A DNA stretch of 64,000 nt from Paracoccus haematequi (GTDB lineage Bacteria > Pseudomonadota > Alphaproteobacteria > Rhodobacterales > Rhodobacteraceae), in assembly GCA_945881965.1 (NCBI GenBank), contig CAMCVS010000003.1:62001-126000 (forward strand), in the 5' to 3' direction. A program made the position numbers and the translations under genes. The notes below the pieces were generated by a model, which was given only the letters and a program-made list of their open reading frames with translations, had not been told where the DNA came from and did not search any database. Below, in pieces: positions 28,765-43,804 of the stretch. Position 1 is the first letter of the stretch; each line of letters begins with the position of its first letter.

Positions 28765-30201
28765 TCAGTCGGATTTTGACTCGGCCGGGTCTTTTGACAG
28801 CAGGCCGAACTGGCGCAGTTTGACATACAACGACTGCCGCGACAGGCTCAGCAATTCTGCCGCCGCCGCGCGGTTGTTGCCGGTCAGCTCCAGCGCGGTT
28901 TCGATGCACATCCGTTCGATGATTTCGGTGGTTTCCGCCACGATATCCTTCAGCGTGGAATAGCCCACCAACTGCATCACATTGCGCAATCCGTCGTTGC
29001 CCGGCATCTCGACCGGCCAGCGCGTCGCCTCGGCCACGCTTGCGTCGCGGATCACCAGACCGACGCAGGGCGCGGCTTTGTCCTGAAACCATGTCGCCGA
29101 CAATTCCACCGCGACCTGACCCGAGTAATCCGTGTTCAGCCGCGTGGTGAAATGGCGCATATGGCCGACACGTTTCACGGTATCCATCAGCATCCGCAGA
29201 TCAATCGTGCCGCGCGCAAGGAAATCGGCAAACGACCGCCCCTGCACCATCGCAAGGCTGCTGCAATCGGTCAGGTTCAGGAAGGCCTCATTCGCGCTCT
29301 TGACCGCGCCGTCGCCGTCCAGAAACACGATGGCGTCGATGCCCTTGGCGTAAAGCCGCGTCATCATGTCGGTCAATTCGGTGATCTGCGCCTTGCCCGC
29401 GTCCGCCATGCCCAGACGGCACAACAACAACCGGTCGCCCGCCGCGCGGAACATCTCGACCGTCACGGTGACACGGCGCTTGTTGCGCTTGACCGTCAGT
29501 TCCAGCGACCGGCCCGACTCCACGCCCGACAGCTTGGCGAGGCTTTCAAGAAATTCGCCCCGGCGGCGGCCTTCGAATTCCTGCGCCACCGGCGCGTCGA
29601 TCAGTTCGGCGCGCGGCACCCCGATCAATTCGGCGGTGCCCGCGTTCACGTCGATGATCTTGCCCGACGACATCGACACGATGATCAGGGGTTGCGGGCT
29701 TTGTTCCATCACCACGCGGTAACGGGTTTCCAGCTCGCGGTGCGCCTCGTAATCGCGTTCCAGCATCAGCTGCGCCGACACAAGCTGTTGCTGCAATTCG
29801 GCAATCGGGCGCAGGTCGCGGCCCACCATCAGGATCGCGCCGTCATCGGCGGTGCGCGAGATGGCATAGTTGATCGGAAAGCGGAAATTCGTGTCATCCG
29901 CATGGGTCAGTTCGACCATCATCGGGCGGCGGGTGTCCATTTCGATCCCGGCCAACCGCGCCTCAAGCTTGAGCCAGCTATCCGAGGTCAACAGGTCACG
30001 CAGATGCGCGCCTTGCCAATGGGCCACCTTGGCCCCCACCCCCATCTGCGGGTTCACGAGAACAGAGACAACGGTGTGATCGGCGGAAACGACAAGGGCA
30101 AGGTCACAGGCAGATGTGACGATGTCCACCAGCAGGTCCGGCGCAAGGTCAGGAAGCGACCCCCGTCTCAGCAAAAAGCGTCCATCTGAAGCCACGTCCA
30201 T
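28765..30201 (-). CDS. ppsR: Photosynthesis gene repressor PpsR/CrtJ
   Basis: 478 residues. PpsR represses bch, crt and puc genes under oxygen by binding TGT-N12-ACA. It has an N-terminal domain followed by two PAS domains (about 160-270 and 280-390) and a C-terminal Fis-type helix-turn-helix (ALELTGNNRAAAAELLSLSR, 436-455). Cysteines at 261 and 432 match in context the two redox-active cysteines known in R. sphaeroides PpsR. It lies downstream of ppaA on the same strand, with a 70-base gap. Confidence 0.96.
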   Translation of the reverse strand: MDVASDGRFLLRRGSLPDLAPDLLVDIVTSACDLALVVSADHTVVSVLVNPQMGVGAKVAHWQGAHLRDLLTSDSWLKLEARLAGIEMDTRRPMMVELTHADDTNFRFPINYAISRTADDGAILMVGRDLRPIAELQQQLVSAQLMLERDYEAHRELETRYRVVMEQSPQPLIIVSMSSGKIIDVNAGTAELIGVPRAELIDAPVAQEFEGRRRGEFLESLAKLSGVESGRSLELTVKRNKRRVTVTVEMFRAAGDRLLLCRLGMADAGKAQITELTDMMTRLYAKGIDAIVFLDGDGAVKSANEAFLNLTDCSSLAMVQGRSFADFLARGTIDLRMLMDTVKRVGHMRHFTTRLNTDYSGQVAVELSATWFQDKAAPCVGLVIRDASVAEATRWPVEMPGNDGLRNVMQLVGYSTLKDIVAETTEIIERMCIETALELTGNNRAAAAELLSLSRQSLYVKLRQFGLLSKDPAESKSD

Positions 30202-30271
30202 AACCTTTCATCGGCGAACCAGTCGCCTGCACAGTGTCGGTCCCCCCCCTATCGGCCCGCGAAGGCCGCCG

Positions 30272-31024
30272 TTACAGCTTGAACTGTTGCACGACGGTCG
30301 CCACGTCGTTTGTCACGACATCGACCCCCGCATCGAGAAGCACGTCACGATTTTCGTCCACCACCGCGCCACCCACGGCAACATTCAGCAGACCTTTCGT
30401 CATCGTTTTCAGGGTCTTCACCAGTTTTGCACAGGTTTCAAGCCTGTCTTTGCTTCCCAGGGTCACCATCGCCGCATCAAAGCGGCCATCCGCCACCAGC
30501 GAACTCAGGTCGTTCATCCCTGGGGCGATGCGGATGCAGACCGATACACCCTTGCGGCGCAACTGGGATGCAAGGATCATGGCCCCCAACGTGTGCTGCT
30601 CCTGCGGCGGCACGATCAGCAGCGTGGCCGACATCCGCGAACGATCCGCGCTGTCTGCCACCCAATCCGCCTGCACCTCGTGCAACAGGGTATGCAACCG
30701 CGACAACCCCACGGTGACTTCGGCGAAACTGACGCGGTCCTGTTCCCAGGCGCGGCCCAGATGGCGCGCCACCTCGGGGATATAGATATCGGCCATGTCG
30801 GTCATCGGCACACGGGCACGGCGGAATTCAAGGCACAGGGTTTCCGTCGCCTCGCCAATCGGCGATTTGACCGAAGCGATCATGCGGGTCAGCAGCGACT
30901 GGCGCACCCGCACCTCGCTTCGCAGACGTCGCGACGCAAGGGATTCAAGCACTTCCGCCGCAAGACTGCGATAGCCATCCGGGCTGTCACGATCCGTGTT
31001 GGAAAAACTTCCTTCGTCACGCAT
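30272..31024 (-). CDS. ppaA: PpsR antagonist PpaA/AerR
   Basis: 250 residues from ATG 31024. PpaA/AerR proteins bind cobalamin and modulate PpsR/CrtJ activity. The C-terminal half looks like a B12-binding fold: QEQHTLGAMILASQLRRKGV (140-159) keeps the (D/E)xHxxG pattern with His144 as candidate ligand, and LNVAVGGAVV (213-222) resembles the later GG loop. The frame is open upstream to 31453 but that part holds operators and is not conserved. It is divergent from bchF. Confidence 0.9.
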   Translation of the reverse strand: MRDEGSFSNTDRDSPDGYRSLAAEVLESLASRRLRSEVRVRQSLLTRMIASVKSPIGEATETLCLEFRRARVPMTDMADIYIPEVARHLGRAWEQDRVSFAEVTVGLSRLHTLLHEVQADWVADSADRSRMSATLLIVPPQEQHTLGAMILASQLRRKGVSVCIRIAPGMNDLSSLVADGRFDAAMVTLGSKDRLETCAKLVKTLKTMTKGLLNVAVGGAVVDENRDVLLDAGVDVVTNDVATVVQQFKL

Positions 31025-31138
31025 CTGCGCCTCTGTTGTCAGTCTGCTTTCGGGGCCCGCGCCCCCGGATGTCGGGCACGACGGGGAAATGACACAGGGC
31101 TCACCCTGTTGCCTTATGTCACTCCGACTCGGGGTGAA

Positions 31139-31156
31139 TGTCCACATAAATTGACA
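31139..31156. promoter_or_regulatory. PpsR/CrtJ operator upstream of ppaA
   Basis: TGTCCACATAAATTGACA is an exact TGT-N12-ACA 114 bases upstream of the ppaA ATG. It suggests that PpsR controls its own antagonist. Confidence 0.84.
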
Positions 31157-31280
31157 GCTTTGGCTGGGCGTTTCGATCAATTTTTGTCTTACCATTGTTT
31201 TTGCTTGGCTTTTTTCTGCAACACGCCGATTGGATCGTGCAGACACCCCCTCTGACCCCCATAAATAGCCGCGCATAATG

Positions 31281-31298
31281 TGTAAGTTTTCATTGACA
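31281..31298. promoter_or_regulatory. PpsR/CrtJ operator upstream of bchF
   Basis: TGTAAGTTTTCATTGACA is an exact TGT-N12-ACA 58 bases upstream of bchF, the first gene of the long bchFNBHLM-lhaA-puhA operon. Confidence 0.86.
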
Positions 31299-31356
31299 CT
31301 TTGTGCGTCACGTTTAACCTCTGGGAGGAAGTTGACCCAGAAAGACCCAGACCGCC

Positions 31357-34655
<3,299 letters not shown>

Positions 34656-34666
<11 letters not shown>

Positions 34667-37600
34667 CGTCCACACGCTTGACGACCACCGCCCGGTGACA
34701 TCCGCGGGTGGCTATTCCGTCGTCATCGTGACGCTGGATGCCCATGCCGCAGGCCCCGCATCGCGTGCCGCGCCCCGGTTGCAGGCGGATTTTCCGGGGT
34801 TGCGCATCACCGTGCTGGCTGCCGCCGAATGGGCGGAAAACCCCGCCGCCAAGGCCGCCGCCAAGGCCGCCGTGCTGGGCGCTGATATGATCGTGGCGAA
34901 CCTGTTGTTCATCGAGGAACATATCACCGCGATCATGCCCGAACTGACCGCCGCGCGCGCCCGCGTTGACGCGTTCGTGGGCATCATCGCCGACCCGTCC
35001 ATCGTCAAGCTGACGAAAATGGGCGATCTGGACATGTCCAAGCCCGCATCGGGCGCGATGGCGCTGCTGAAAAAGCTGCGCGGCAACAAACAGCCATCGG
35101 CGCAGTCGGGCCAAAAGCAGATGTCGATGCTGCGCCGGTTGCCGAAAATCCTGCGCTTCATCCCCGGCACCGCGCAGGACATGCGCGCGTGGTTCCTGTC
35201 GATGCAGTATTGGCTCGGCGGGTCGGATGACAATATCGAGGCGATGGTGCGGTTTCTGGTCGCGCGCTATTCCCCGAACCGCGACTGGAAAGCCGTGCGC
35301 GCCGCCGCCCCGGTCGAATATCCCGAGGTGGGCCTGTATCACCCCGACCTGCCCGCGCGCATCTGCACCGATGCCGCCCTGCTGCCGCGCCCGACAGGGG
35401 CCACGCATACGGTGGGGCTGTTGATGCTGCGCAGCTATGTGCTGGCGTCTGATACCGCGCATTATGACGCCGTGATCCGCGCGTTTGAGGCGGCAGGCGT
35501 CGCCGTGTTGCCCGCCTTTGCCGGTGGTCTGGACGGTCGTCCCGCGATTGACGCCTATTTCGCGGGGCGGGCGGACGCGATGGTGTCGCTGACCGGGTTC
35601 TCGTTGGTGGGTGGGCCTGCCTATAACGACAGCCCTGCGGCGGTGGCGGCGTTGCAGGCGCTGGATTTGCCATACATCGCCGCGCACCCGCTGGAATTTC
35701 AGACGCTGGGACAATGGGCGGCGTCAGGCGGTGGCCTGGGCGCGGTGGAAACCACCATGTTGGTCGCCCTGCCCGAGATTGACGGCGCGACCAATCCGAC
35801 GGTGTTCGCAGGGCGTCATGACCTGAACGGCTGCGCGGGTTGCAAGCACAACTGCCGCCCGCAACAGGCCGAAGGCCAGACCCGCGCGATGGCCCCCTGC
35901 CCCGACCGGATCGCGTCGCTGGTGGACAAGACCACGCGTCTGGCGCGCCTGCGCCGGTCGGATGTGGCGACGCGCAAGGTGGGTATCGTGCTCTATGGCT
36001 TTCCGCCCAATGCGGGCGCGGCTGGCACCGCCGCCTATCTGTCGGTGTTCGAAAGCCTGTTCAACATGCTGCACGCGATGAAGGCCGAAGGTTACGACCT
36101 GACGCCGCCGTCATCGGTCGAAGAATTGCGCGCGATGGTGCTGTGCGGGCCGCATGAAACCCATGGCCAGCCCGCCCATATCGCAGCACGGGTGCCCGCG
36201 GCGCGCATCGTGGCCGAGACGCCCTGGCTGTCGGACATCGAAGCCGCCTGGGGTGCGTCCCCCGGACGGCATCAGACCGACGGGCGCGATGTGTTCGTGC
36301 TGGGACGGCAATTCGGCAACGTGTTCGTGGGCCTGCAACCGGTGTTCGGCTATGAGGGCGACCCGATGCGCCTGCTGTTCGAACACGGGTTCGCCCCCAC
36401 CCATGCCTTCGTGACCTTCTATCGCTGGATGCGGCAGGATTTCGGCGCGGATGCGCTGTTGCATTTCGGGATGCATGGCGCGCTGGAATTCATGCCGGGC
36501 AAGCAGGCGGGGATGTCAGGCGCGTGCTGGCCGGACCGGTTGATCGGCAACCTGCCCAACATCTATCTTTACGCCGCCAACAACCCGTCCGAGGCGACGC
36601 TGGCGAAACGCCGGTCCAACGCCATCACCATCTCGCACCTGACCCCTGCGCTGGCACAATCCGGGCTTTACAAGGGCTTGGCCGAGCTGAAGGACAGCCT
36701 GTCACGCCTGCGCGCCATGGCCCCCGGATCGCGCGAACAGGACGACCTGCTGGCGCTGGTGCGCGAACAGGCGGTCGCGGTCGATCTGGGCGGGTTCGAC
36801 ACGGACACGCTGTGGGTCAAACTGCTGGAAACCGAAGGCGCGCTGATCACCGACGGGTTCCATGTGCTGGGCCGCCCGATGTCGGCGGATGGCATCGCGC
36901 AGATGCTGGACCTGATGCCCGCCACCGCCGACCGCGCCGAGGCCGCGCGCCTGCTGGCGCAAGGCAGCGAAATCCCCGCGCTGATGCGCGCCCTCTCGGG
37001 CCATTTCACCGCGCCGGTGCATGGCGGCGATCTGATCCGCAGCCCCGATATCCTGCCCACGGGGCGCAATATCCACGCCTTTGACCCGTTCCGGATGCCC
37101 ACGGCCTTCGCGCTGCGCGATGGCGCGGCGCAGGCGGACCGGCTGTTGGCCGCGCACCCGGTCCTGCCGCGCAGCATCGCGCTGGTGCTGTGGGGGTCGG
37201 ACAACATCAAATCCGACGGCGGCCCGATCGCGCAGGCGCTGGCGCTGATGGGGGCGCGCCCGCGCTTTGACCATTACGGGCGGCTTTGCGGGGCCGACCT
37301 GATCCCGCTGTCGGACCTTGGCCGCCCGCGCATCGACGTGGTGATGACGCTGTCGGGCATCTTCCGCGACCTGTTGCCGTTGCAGACCAAGATGCTGGCC
37401 GAAGCCGCGCTGAAGGCCGCGCTGGCGGACGAACCCTTGTCGCAGAATTTCATCCGGGCCCATGCGCTGGCGCAGGCGGAAAAGCTGAACCTGCCACTGG
37501 AATCCGCCGCTTTGCGGGTGTTTTCCAATGCCGAAGGGGCCTATGGGTCCAATGTTAACACGCTGGTGGGATCATCGGCGTTCGGGGCCGAGGACGAGTT

Positions 37601-38237
37601 GGCCGATGCCTATGAGGCGCGGAAATCCTTTGCCTTTGGTGTCGATGGCAAGGCGGTGCAACAGACCAAGCTGCTGCAACAGGCGCTGTCCACCGTCGAT
37701 CTGGCCTATCAGAACCTTGAATCGGTCGAATTGGGTGTCACTACAGTCGACCATTATTTCGACACGCTGGGCGGTGTGGCCCGCGCCGCGCGCCGCGCGC
37801 AGGGCGGCCGCGAAATGCCGGTCTATATCGGCGACCAGACCCGCGGCACCGGGGTGGTGCGCACGCTCAAGGATCAGATCGCGCTGGAAACCCGGTCACG
37901 CAGCCTGAACCCCAAGTTCTATGAGGGCTTGCTGCGTCACGGCGCCGAGGGCGTGCGCCAGATCGAGGCGCATGTGACCAACACGCTGGGCTGGTCGGCC
38001 ACCACCGGCCATGTCGAGCCATGGGTCTATCAGCGGCTGTCCGAGACATTCGTGCTGGACGACGACATGCGCCAGCGGCTGGCACGGCTGAACGCAGCGG
38101 CCTCGTCGCGGATGGCGCAAAAGCTGTTGGAAGCCTCAGATCGCAACTATTGGCAGCCCGATGCAGCGACCCTGGCCGCCTTGCAGGCCGCCGCCGACGA
38201 ATTGGAAGACCGGATGGAAGGGATCGCGGCAGAATGA
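34656..38237 (+). CDS. bchH: Magnesium chelatase subunit H
   Basis: 1193 residues, the normal length. BchH binds protoporphyrin IX and carries out Mg insertion with BchID. CobN/Mg-chelatase features include [20 protein letters not shown] near the start, [12 protein letters not shown] with clustered cysteines, [20 protein letters not shown], and the C-terminal [23 protein letters not shown] 34656 lies within the end of bchB; the frame open further upstream was not used because it reads bchB out of frame. Confidence 0.97.
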
Positions 38238-38256
38238 GCAGCGGTGTTTCCAGTGA

Positions 38257-39266
<1,010 letters not shown>

Positions 39267-39267
<1 letters not shown>

Positions 39268-39947
39268 TGCCCATGCCTGCGTCCAATCGTTACGGCACCA
39301 CACGCGACCGGGTCGAGCAGTATTTCGACCGCACCGCGACCACGGTCTGGGAGCGGCTGACCTCTGACGCGCCGGTGTCGCGCATCCGCCAGACGGTCCG
39401 CGAGGGGCGTGACCGCATGCGCGCGCTGATGCTGCAGCAGTTGCCTGCCGATCTGCGCGGTGCGCGGGTGCTGGATGCGGGCTGCGGCGCGGGGCAGATG
39501 ACGGCGGACCTGGCCGCGCGCGGCGCAGACGTGACAGCGGTCGATATTTCGCCCGCGCTGGTGGATATCGCGCGGCGCCGTCTGCCCGCCGATCATCACT
39601 CGCGCGTGCGCTTTGCCAGCGGCGACATGACGGCGGACTATGGCCAGCAGGATTACGTCATCGCGATGGACAGCCTGATCTATTACGACACCCAGGACAT
39701 CACCGATGCGCTGCATCTGTTGGCATCTCGCACCCGCGAGGCGGTGGTGTTCACGGTCGCCCCGCGCACCCCGTTCCTGATGGCATTCTGGGGCATGGGC
39801 AAGCTGTTCCCGAAATCCGACCGCTCGCCTGTCATGATCCCGCATCACCACGCCACGCTGAACCGCGTGGCCGAGGGGCGCGTGACCAAGGCGGGGCGGG
39901 TGGCGCGCGGATTCTACATTTCCGAATGTCTGGAGTATCGGCCATGA
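39267..39947 (+). CDS. bchM: Magnesium-protoporphyrin IX O-methyltransferase BchM
   Basis: 226 residues. BchM methylates the propionate of Mg-protoporphyrin IX with S-adenosylmethionine, preparing it for the cyclase. RVLDAGCGAGQMTADLAARG near 65-85 is the SAM-binding motif and VTAVDISPALVDIARRRLPA follows. ATG 39267 shares one base with the bchL stop (TGATG). Confidence 0.95.
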
Positions 39948-41377
39948 TTATCGGCAAGCGCCAGATCGCCAGCCTTGGGGCCGCCTGGATGCCGTTTGCG
40001 GCGGCCGGATCGGTGGACCTGCCGCTGGCGCAGCTGATGCGGTTGTCGCTGTTCCAGATTTCGGTCGGCATGGCGCAGGTGCTGCTGTTGGGCACGCTGA
40101 ACCGGGTGATGATCGTGGAACTGAGCGTGCCCGCGATGATCGTGGCCGCGATGATCGCCATTCCGGTGCTGGTGGCCCCGTTCCGCGCGGCTTTGGGGCA
40201 CCGGTCGGACACGCATCGCAGCGCGATCGGCTGGAAACGCGTGCCGTTTTTGTGGTTTGGCAGCCTGTGGCAGATGGGTGGCTTGGCCGTGATGCCATTT
40301 GCGCTGATCGTGCTGTCGGGTGATCAGGTCCATGGCCCCGCCTGGGCGGGCGAGGTGCTGGCGACGCTGGCCTTCCTGATGGCCGGGTTGGGGATGCACA
40401 TGACGCAGACGGCGGGTCTGGCTCTCGCCGCTGACCGCGCCAGCGACGACACCCGGCCCCGCGTCGTGGCGCTTTTGTATGTCATGTATCTGGTCGGCAT
40501 GGGGATTTCCGCGCTGATCGTCGGTTGGTTGCTGCGGGATTTCACGCCGCTGACGCTGGTCCGCGTGGTGCAGGGCTGTGGCGCTGTGACGCTGATCCTG
40601 AATATCCTCGCGCTGTGGAAAATGGAGCAGGTCCGCCCGATGTCCCGCGCCGAACGTGCGGCCCCGCGTCCGGCTTTTGGCGCGGCCTGGGCCAGCCTGA
40701 TGGCCGAACCCGGTGCGCGGCGGATGTTGGTGGCGGTGGTGCTGGGCACCTTGGCCTTCAACATGCAGGATGTGCTCTTGGAACCCTATGGCGGGCAAAT
40801 CCTGGGCCTGTCGGTGGCCGCAACCACGCTGTTGACCGCGACATGGAGCGCGGGGGCGCTGTTGGGTTTCCTGATGTCGGCAAGAATGTTGGCGCGGGGC
40901 GGCGATCCCTGGCGGTTGGCGGCGCGGGGCGTGCTGATCGGCATCGCGGCCTTTACCGCTGTCGTCTTTGCCAGCCCGCTGCATTCGCCCGCGCTGTTTT
41001 ATGCCGGGGCCGCGCTGATCGGGTTTGGCGGCGGCACCTTTGGCGTGGCCACGCTGACGGCGGCGATGGCGCTGCCAGTGGCGGGCGCGGCGGGGCTGGC
41101 GCTGGGGGCCTGGGGGGCCGCGCAGGCGACCTCGGCGGGGCTGTCGATCTTTTTCGGGGGCGCGCTGCGCGACCTTGTGGGTCACGCGCAGGGCACGGGC
41201 CTGCTGCGGGAGCTGGCCGATCCGGCGCTTGGATACACGGCCGTCTATCATACGGAAATCGCATTGCTTTTCGTCACTCTCGCCGTGCTTGGGCCGCTGG
41301 TCCGGGTCGGCACACTGCAACCTGCAACCGGGACCCTTGGTCAGCCCAATCTCGGGCTGGCCGAGTTCCCAACCTGA
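39944..41377 (+). CDS. lhaA: LhaA, LH1 assembly protein (PucC family)
   Basis: 477 residues, equal in length to R. capsulatus Orf477/F1696. It is a 12-helix membrane protein of the PucC group needed for normal LH1 assembly. Signature stretches are [40 protein letters not shown] and [23 protein letters not shown] 39944 overlaps the bchM stop (ATGA). In Rhodobacter the puhA promoter lies inside the 3' part of this gene. Confidence 0.95.
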   Translation: MIIGKRQIASLGAAWMPFAAAGSVDLPLAQLMRLSLFQISVGMAQVLLLGTLNRVMIVELSVPAMIVAAMIAIPVLVAPFRAALGHRSDTHRSAIGWKRVPFLWFGSLWQMGGLAVMPFALIVLSGDQVHGPAWAGEVLATLAFLMAGLGMHMTQTAGLALAADRASDDTRPRVVALLYVMYLVGMGISALIVGWLLRDFTPLTLVRVVQGCGAVTLILNILALWKMEQVRPMSRAERAAPRPAFGAAWASLMAEPGARRMLVAVVLGTLAFNMQDVLLEPYGGQILGLSVAATTLLTATWSAGALLGFLMSARMLARGGDPWRLAARGVLIGIAAFTAVVFASPLHSPALFYAGAALIGFGGGTFGVATLTAAMALPVAGAAGLALGAWGAAQATSAGLSIFFGGALRDLVGHAQGTGLLRELADPALGYTAVYHTEIALLFVTLAVLGPLVRVGTLQPATGTLGQPNLGLAEFPT

Positions 41378-41393
41378 CAGCGGAGGACCTCAC

Positions 41394-42191
41394 ATGGTCG
41401 GCGTCAACTTCTTCGGCAACTTTGATCTTGCCAGCCTTTCGATCTGGCTGTTCTGGGGCTTTTTCGCCCTGCTGGTTTACTATCTGCAAACCGAGAACAT
41501 GCGTGAGGGCTATCCCCTCGAAACCGAAGACGGCAAACCTGCCGCCAATCAGGGCCCGTTTGCGGTCCCCGCACCCAAAACCTTTGACCTGCCGCATGAT
41601 CGCGGTCAGGTGACGGTGCCGTCAGCGGCCAACGAGGCCGCTCACCGCCGCACCGATCTGGCGCTGGCCCGTACCGCCGGGTCGGACGGGTTCCCGTTTG
41701 CGCCGACCGGCAATCCGATGCTGGATGGCGTGGGCCCTGCGTCCTGGGTGCCGCGCGCCGATGTGCCGGAACTGGACGGCCATGGCAAAGCCAAGCTGAT
41801 GCCGATGGCGATGGTCGCAGAATTTGTCGTCTCGGCCGGGCGCGATCCGCGCGGTCTGCCGGTGCAGGCGCGTGATGGCCAGATGGTCGGCAAGATTTCC
41901 GAAATGTGGATCGACGTGCCGGAACAACTGGTGCGCTATCTGGAAATCGAACTGACATCGGGCGGCCACCGTCTGGTGCCGATGACCATGGCCGTGATCC
42001 GGTCCGATCGTGTGCGGATCGAGGCGCTGAATGCCGACATGTTCGCGGCGATCCCCGGCATCAAGACGCCGGGCGAGGTGACCAAGCTCGAGGAAGAAAA
42101 GATCTCGGCCTATGTGGCGTCGGGTCTGCTGTATGCCACGGGGCCGGTGCGCAACACCGCGCAGGTGCCCGCCGGCGCGATGATCAACTGA
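41394..42191 (+). CDS. puhA: Photosynthetic reaction centre H subunit
   Basis: 265 residues. PuhA caps the cytoplasmic side of the reaction centre and guides proton uptake to QB. One N-terminal membrane helix ([20 protein letters not shown]) is followed by [12 protein letters not shown] and a PRC-barrel domain ([20 protein letters not shown]). ATG 41394 has GGAGG upstream. It starts 16 bases after lhaA. Confidence 0.97.
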   Translation: MVGVNFFGNFDLASLSIWLFWGFFALLVYYLQTENMREGYPLETEDGKPAANQGPFAVPAPKTFDLPHDRGQVTVPSAANEAAHRRTDLALARTAGSDGFPFAPTGNPMLDGVGPASWVPRADVPELDGHGKAKLMPMAMVAEFVVSAGRDPRGLPVQARDGQMVGKISEMWIDVPEQLVRYLEIELTSGGHRLVPMTMAVIRSDRVRIEALNADMFAAIPGIKTPGEVTKLEEEKISAYVASGLLYATGPVRNTAQVPAGAMIN

Positions 42192-42204
42192 CATGACGAC
42201 AAGG

Positions 42205-42230
42205 GGGGTGGCGCGCGCCCGCGCCGCCCC
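42205..42230 (+). terminator. Strong hairpin downstream of puhA
   Basis: GGGGTGGCGCG pairs with CGCGCCGCCCC (11 pairs, one G-T) around a four-base loop, 14 bases after the puhA stop. No T run follows. It may stabilise the puhA mRNA 3' end and reduce read-through into puhB. Confidence 0.6.
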
Positions 42231-42259
42231 GACTTACCCAAAACGACGGAGGGTCCGCC

Positions 42260-42898
42260 ATGAAGGACCATGATTTCGACTTTGAATCGCAGCCCGGGCT
42301 TCCCGCCCCGCTGCCCCCCGGCGAAACCCTGCTGTGGCAGGGCCGCCCCGACGCCACCGTGCTGGCCCGCGAGGCTTTTGCGATCCGCTGGATCACCGGC
42401 TATCTGGTGGTGCTGGCGTTCTACAAGGCCGGTGCAAGCTGGGCCGATGGCGGCGCAAGCCTCGCGCTGGCGCGGCTTTTGCCCTATCTGGTGCTGGCGC
42501 TGGCGGGTTACGCTGCGGTGTATCTGATGGCTTGGCTGCAAGCCCGCGCGACGATCTATTCCATCACTTCGGCCCGCGTGATCCTGCGCATTGGCGCGGC
42601 GGTGCCGATGACCTTCACCATCCCTTTTACCTGCATCGAAGGGGCGTCGCTGGCGCTGCATGGCACCACGGGCGTGGGCACGGTCGCAATGCAGACGCGC
42701 GCGGACGCGCAATTGGCCTATGCGGTGATCTGGCCCCATGCCAAGCCCTGGGTGATGCGGCGCACCGAACCCGCCTTCCGCGCGATCCCCGATGCCGGAC
42801 GCGTTGCGCGTCTGCTGGCGGATACCGCCTCGGCCAAGGTCAATGAACCCCGGATCAGCCGCGCCGCGCCGCGCGCCGATCTTGTTGCCGCCGAATAA
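42260..42898 (+). CDS. puhB: Photosynthetic complex assembly protein PuhB
   Basis: 212 residues. PuhB is a membrane protein with a PH-like domain that helps reaction centre and LH1 assembly. The start has the family's GETLLWQGRPDATVLAREAF, then helices near 45-90, and a soluble domain (ARATIYSITSARVILRIGAA). ATG 42260 follows CGGAGGGT. Confidence 0.92.
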   Translation: MKDHDFDFESQPGLPAPLPPGETLLWQGRPDATVLAREAFAIRWITGYLVVLAFYKAGASWADGGASLALARLLPYLVLALAGYAAVYLMAWLQARATIYSITSARVILRIGAAVPMTFTIPFTCIEGASLALHGTTGVGTVAMQTRADAQLAYAVIWPHAKPWVMRRTEPAFRAIPDAGRVARLLADTASAKVNEPRISRAAPRADLVAAE

Positions 42899-42907
42899 GG
42901 AGCGCTG

Positions 42908-43426
42908 ATGATGCAACGCCTGCCCGCCACGCCGATTGGCCCCAATGCCATCCACCCCGATCACCGCGAGGCCGTCGCGCGCGACCGTGAAAAGGACATG
43001 ATCCCCAAGACCCTGCTGCGCGGGATGCTGGCGCTGGCGCTGTCAGCGGTGGCGATTGCCAGCTATGCCAGCTTGACCGGCGCGCCCCATGTCGGTGTGC
43101 CGCCGCAGGGAGCCATCCTGGCCGAGCGTTCCTTCATCCTCGAAGGGCTTGACGCGCAATCCGTGATCGTGCGCGATACGAACGGGGACGTGATCCTTGA
43201 CCTGCCGCATGGCGGTTTTGTCACCGTGATCCAGTCGGCCATGCAGCGCGCCCGCACGGTCGCCCGCGTGGACGGCAACCCGCCGATGCGCGTTGTGCGC
43301 TATGACAATGGCACGCCCGGCGGACGCCTGGTGGCCGAAGACCCCGTCACGGGCTGGAGCGCCGAGCTTTATGCCTTTGGCAGCGACAACAAGGCGGCCT
43401 TTGAACGGCTGCTGGACCAGAAATAA
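42908..43426 (+). CDS. puhC: Photosynthetic complex assembly protein PuhC
   Basis: 172 residues. PuhC is a membrane-anchored protein needed for normal RC-LH1 levels. It has a basic N-terminus with IPKTLLRGMLALALSAVAIA as the single helix, then a periplasmic domain (AERSFILEGLDAQSVIVRDT; GFVTVIQSAMQRARTVARVD). It starts nine bases after puhB, with AAGGAG at the right distance. Confidence 0.9.
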   Translation: MMQRLPATPIGPNAIHPDHREAVARDREKDMIPKTLLRGMLALALSAVAIASYASLTGAPHVGVPPQGAILAERSFILEGLDAQSVIVRDTNGDVILDLPHGGFVTVIQSAMQRARTVARVDGNPPMRVVRYDNGTPGGRLVAEDPVTGWSAELYAFGSDNKAAFERLLDQK

Positions 43427-43507
43427 CCGACCGAACGACCCCACGAACGCCGTAAACTGCCGGACAAAAATGCTCGGTATGGATAAAAATCCAAAGGGAA
43501 CCAAACA

Positions 43508-43804
43508 ATGAAACTCATCCCCCGAAAGACCGAAGAGGTGCCTTGCACGGTCGAAGTTTCGCACCGGTTTGAAAGTCTGCATGCCCATGTCCGGTTCGAC
43601 AATGGCGCGGTGATCCACCCCGGCGACGAGGTGCTGGTGCATGGCGCACCGGTGCTGGCCGCCTATGGCGAATTGATCATCGAACAGCGCACCGCCACGA
43701 TCACGCGCGCCACCGCGCTGGAACGCTGGTGGACGCGGATGACCGGCGATCTGGACTTCATGGAACTGTGCGAATTTTCCTTCAGCGAGGAGTTGAAAGC
43801 ATGA
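43508..43804 (+). CDS. Conserved 98-residue photosynthesis-cluster protein upstream of acsF
   Basis: 98 residues, soluble, with no membrane segment: KTEEVPCTVEVSHRFESLHA, then VRFDNGAVIHPGDEVLVHGA and ALERWWTRMTGDLDFMELCE. A protein of this size sits between puhC and acsF in Rhodobacter clusters as I recall, with no established function. It overlaps acsF by four bases (ATGA), which suggests a partner or chaperone role for the cyclase; that is inference. Confidence 0.85.
   Translation: MKLIPRKTEEVPCTVEVSHRFESLHAHVRFDNGAVIHPGDEVLVHGAPVLAAYGELIIEQRTATITRATALERWWTRMTGDLDFMELCEFSFSEELKA

Larger units (their letters stand above)
31025..31356. other. 332-base divergent promoter region between ppaA and bchF
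   Basis: No gene is supported here. The region holds one exact PpsR site nearer ppaA (31139) and one nearer bchF (31281), and is visibly richer in A and T than the genes on either side. Confidence 0.75.

Noticed and set aside
30202-30271. PpsR autoregulatory site directly upstream of ppsR
   Set aside because: The 70-base gap between ppaA and ppsR contains no TGT-N12-ACA; the nearest site is upstream of ppaA.
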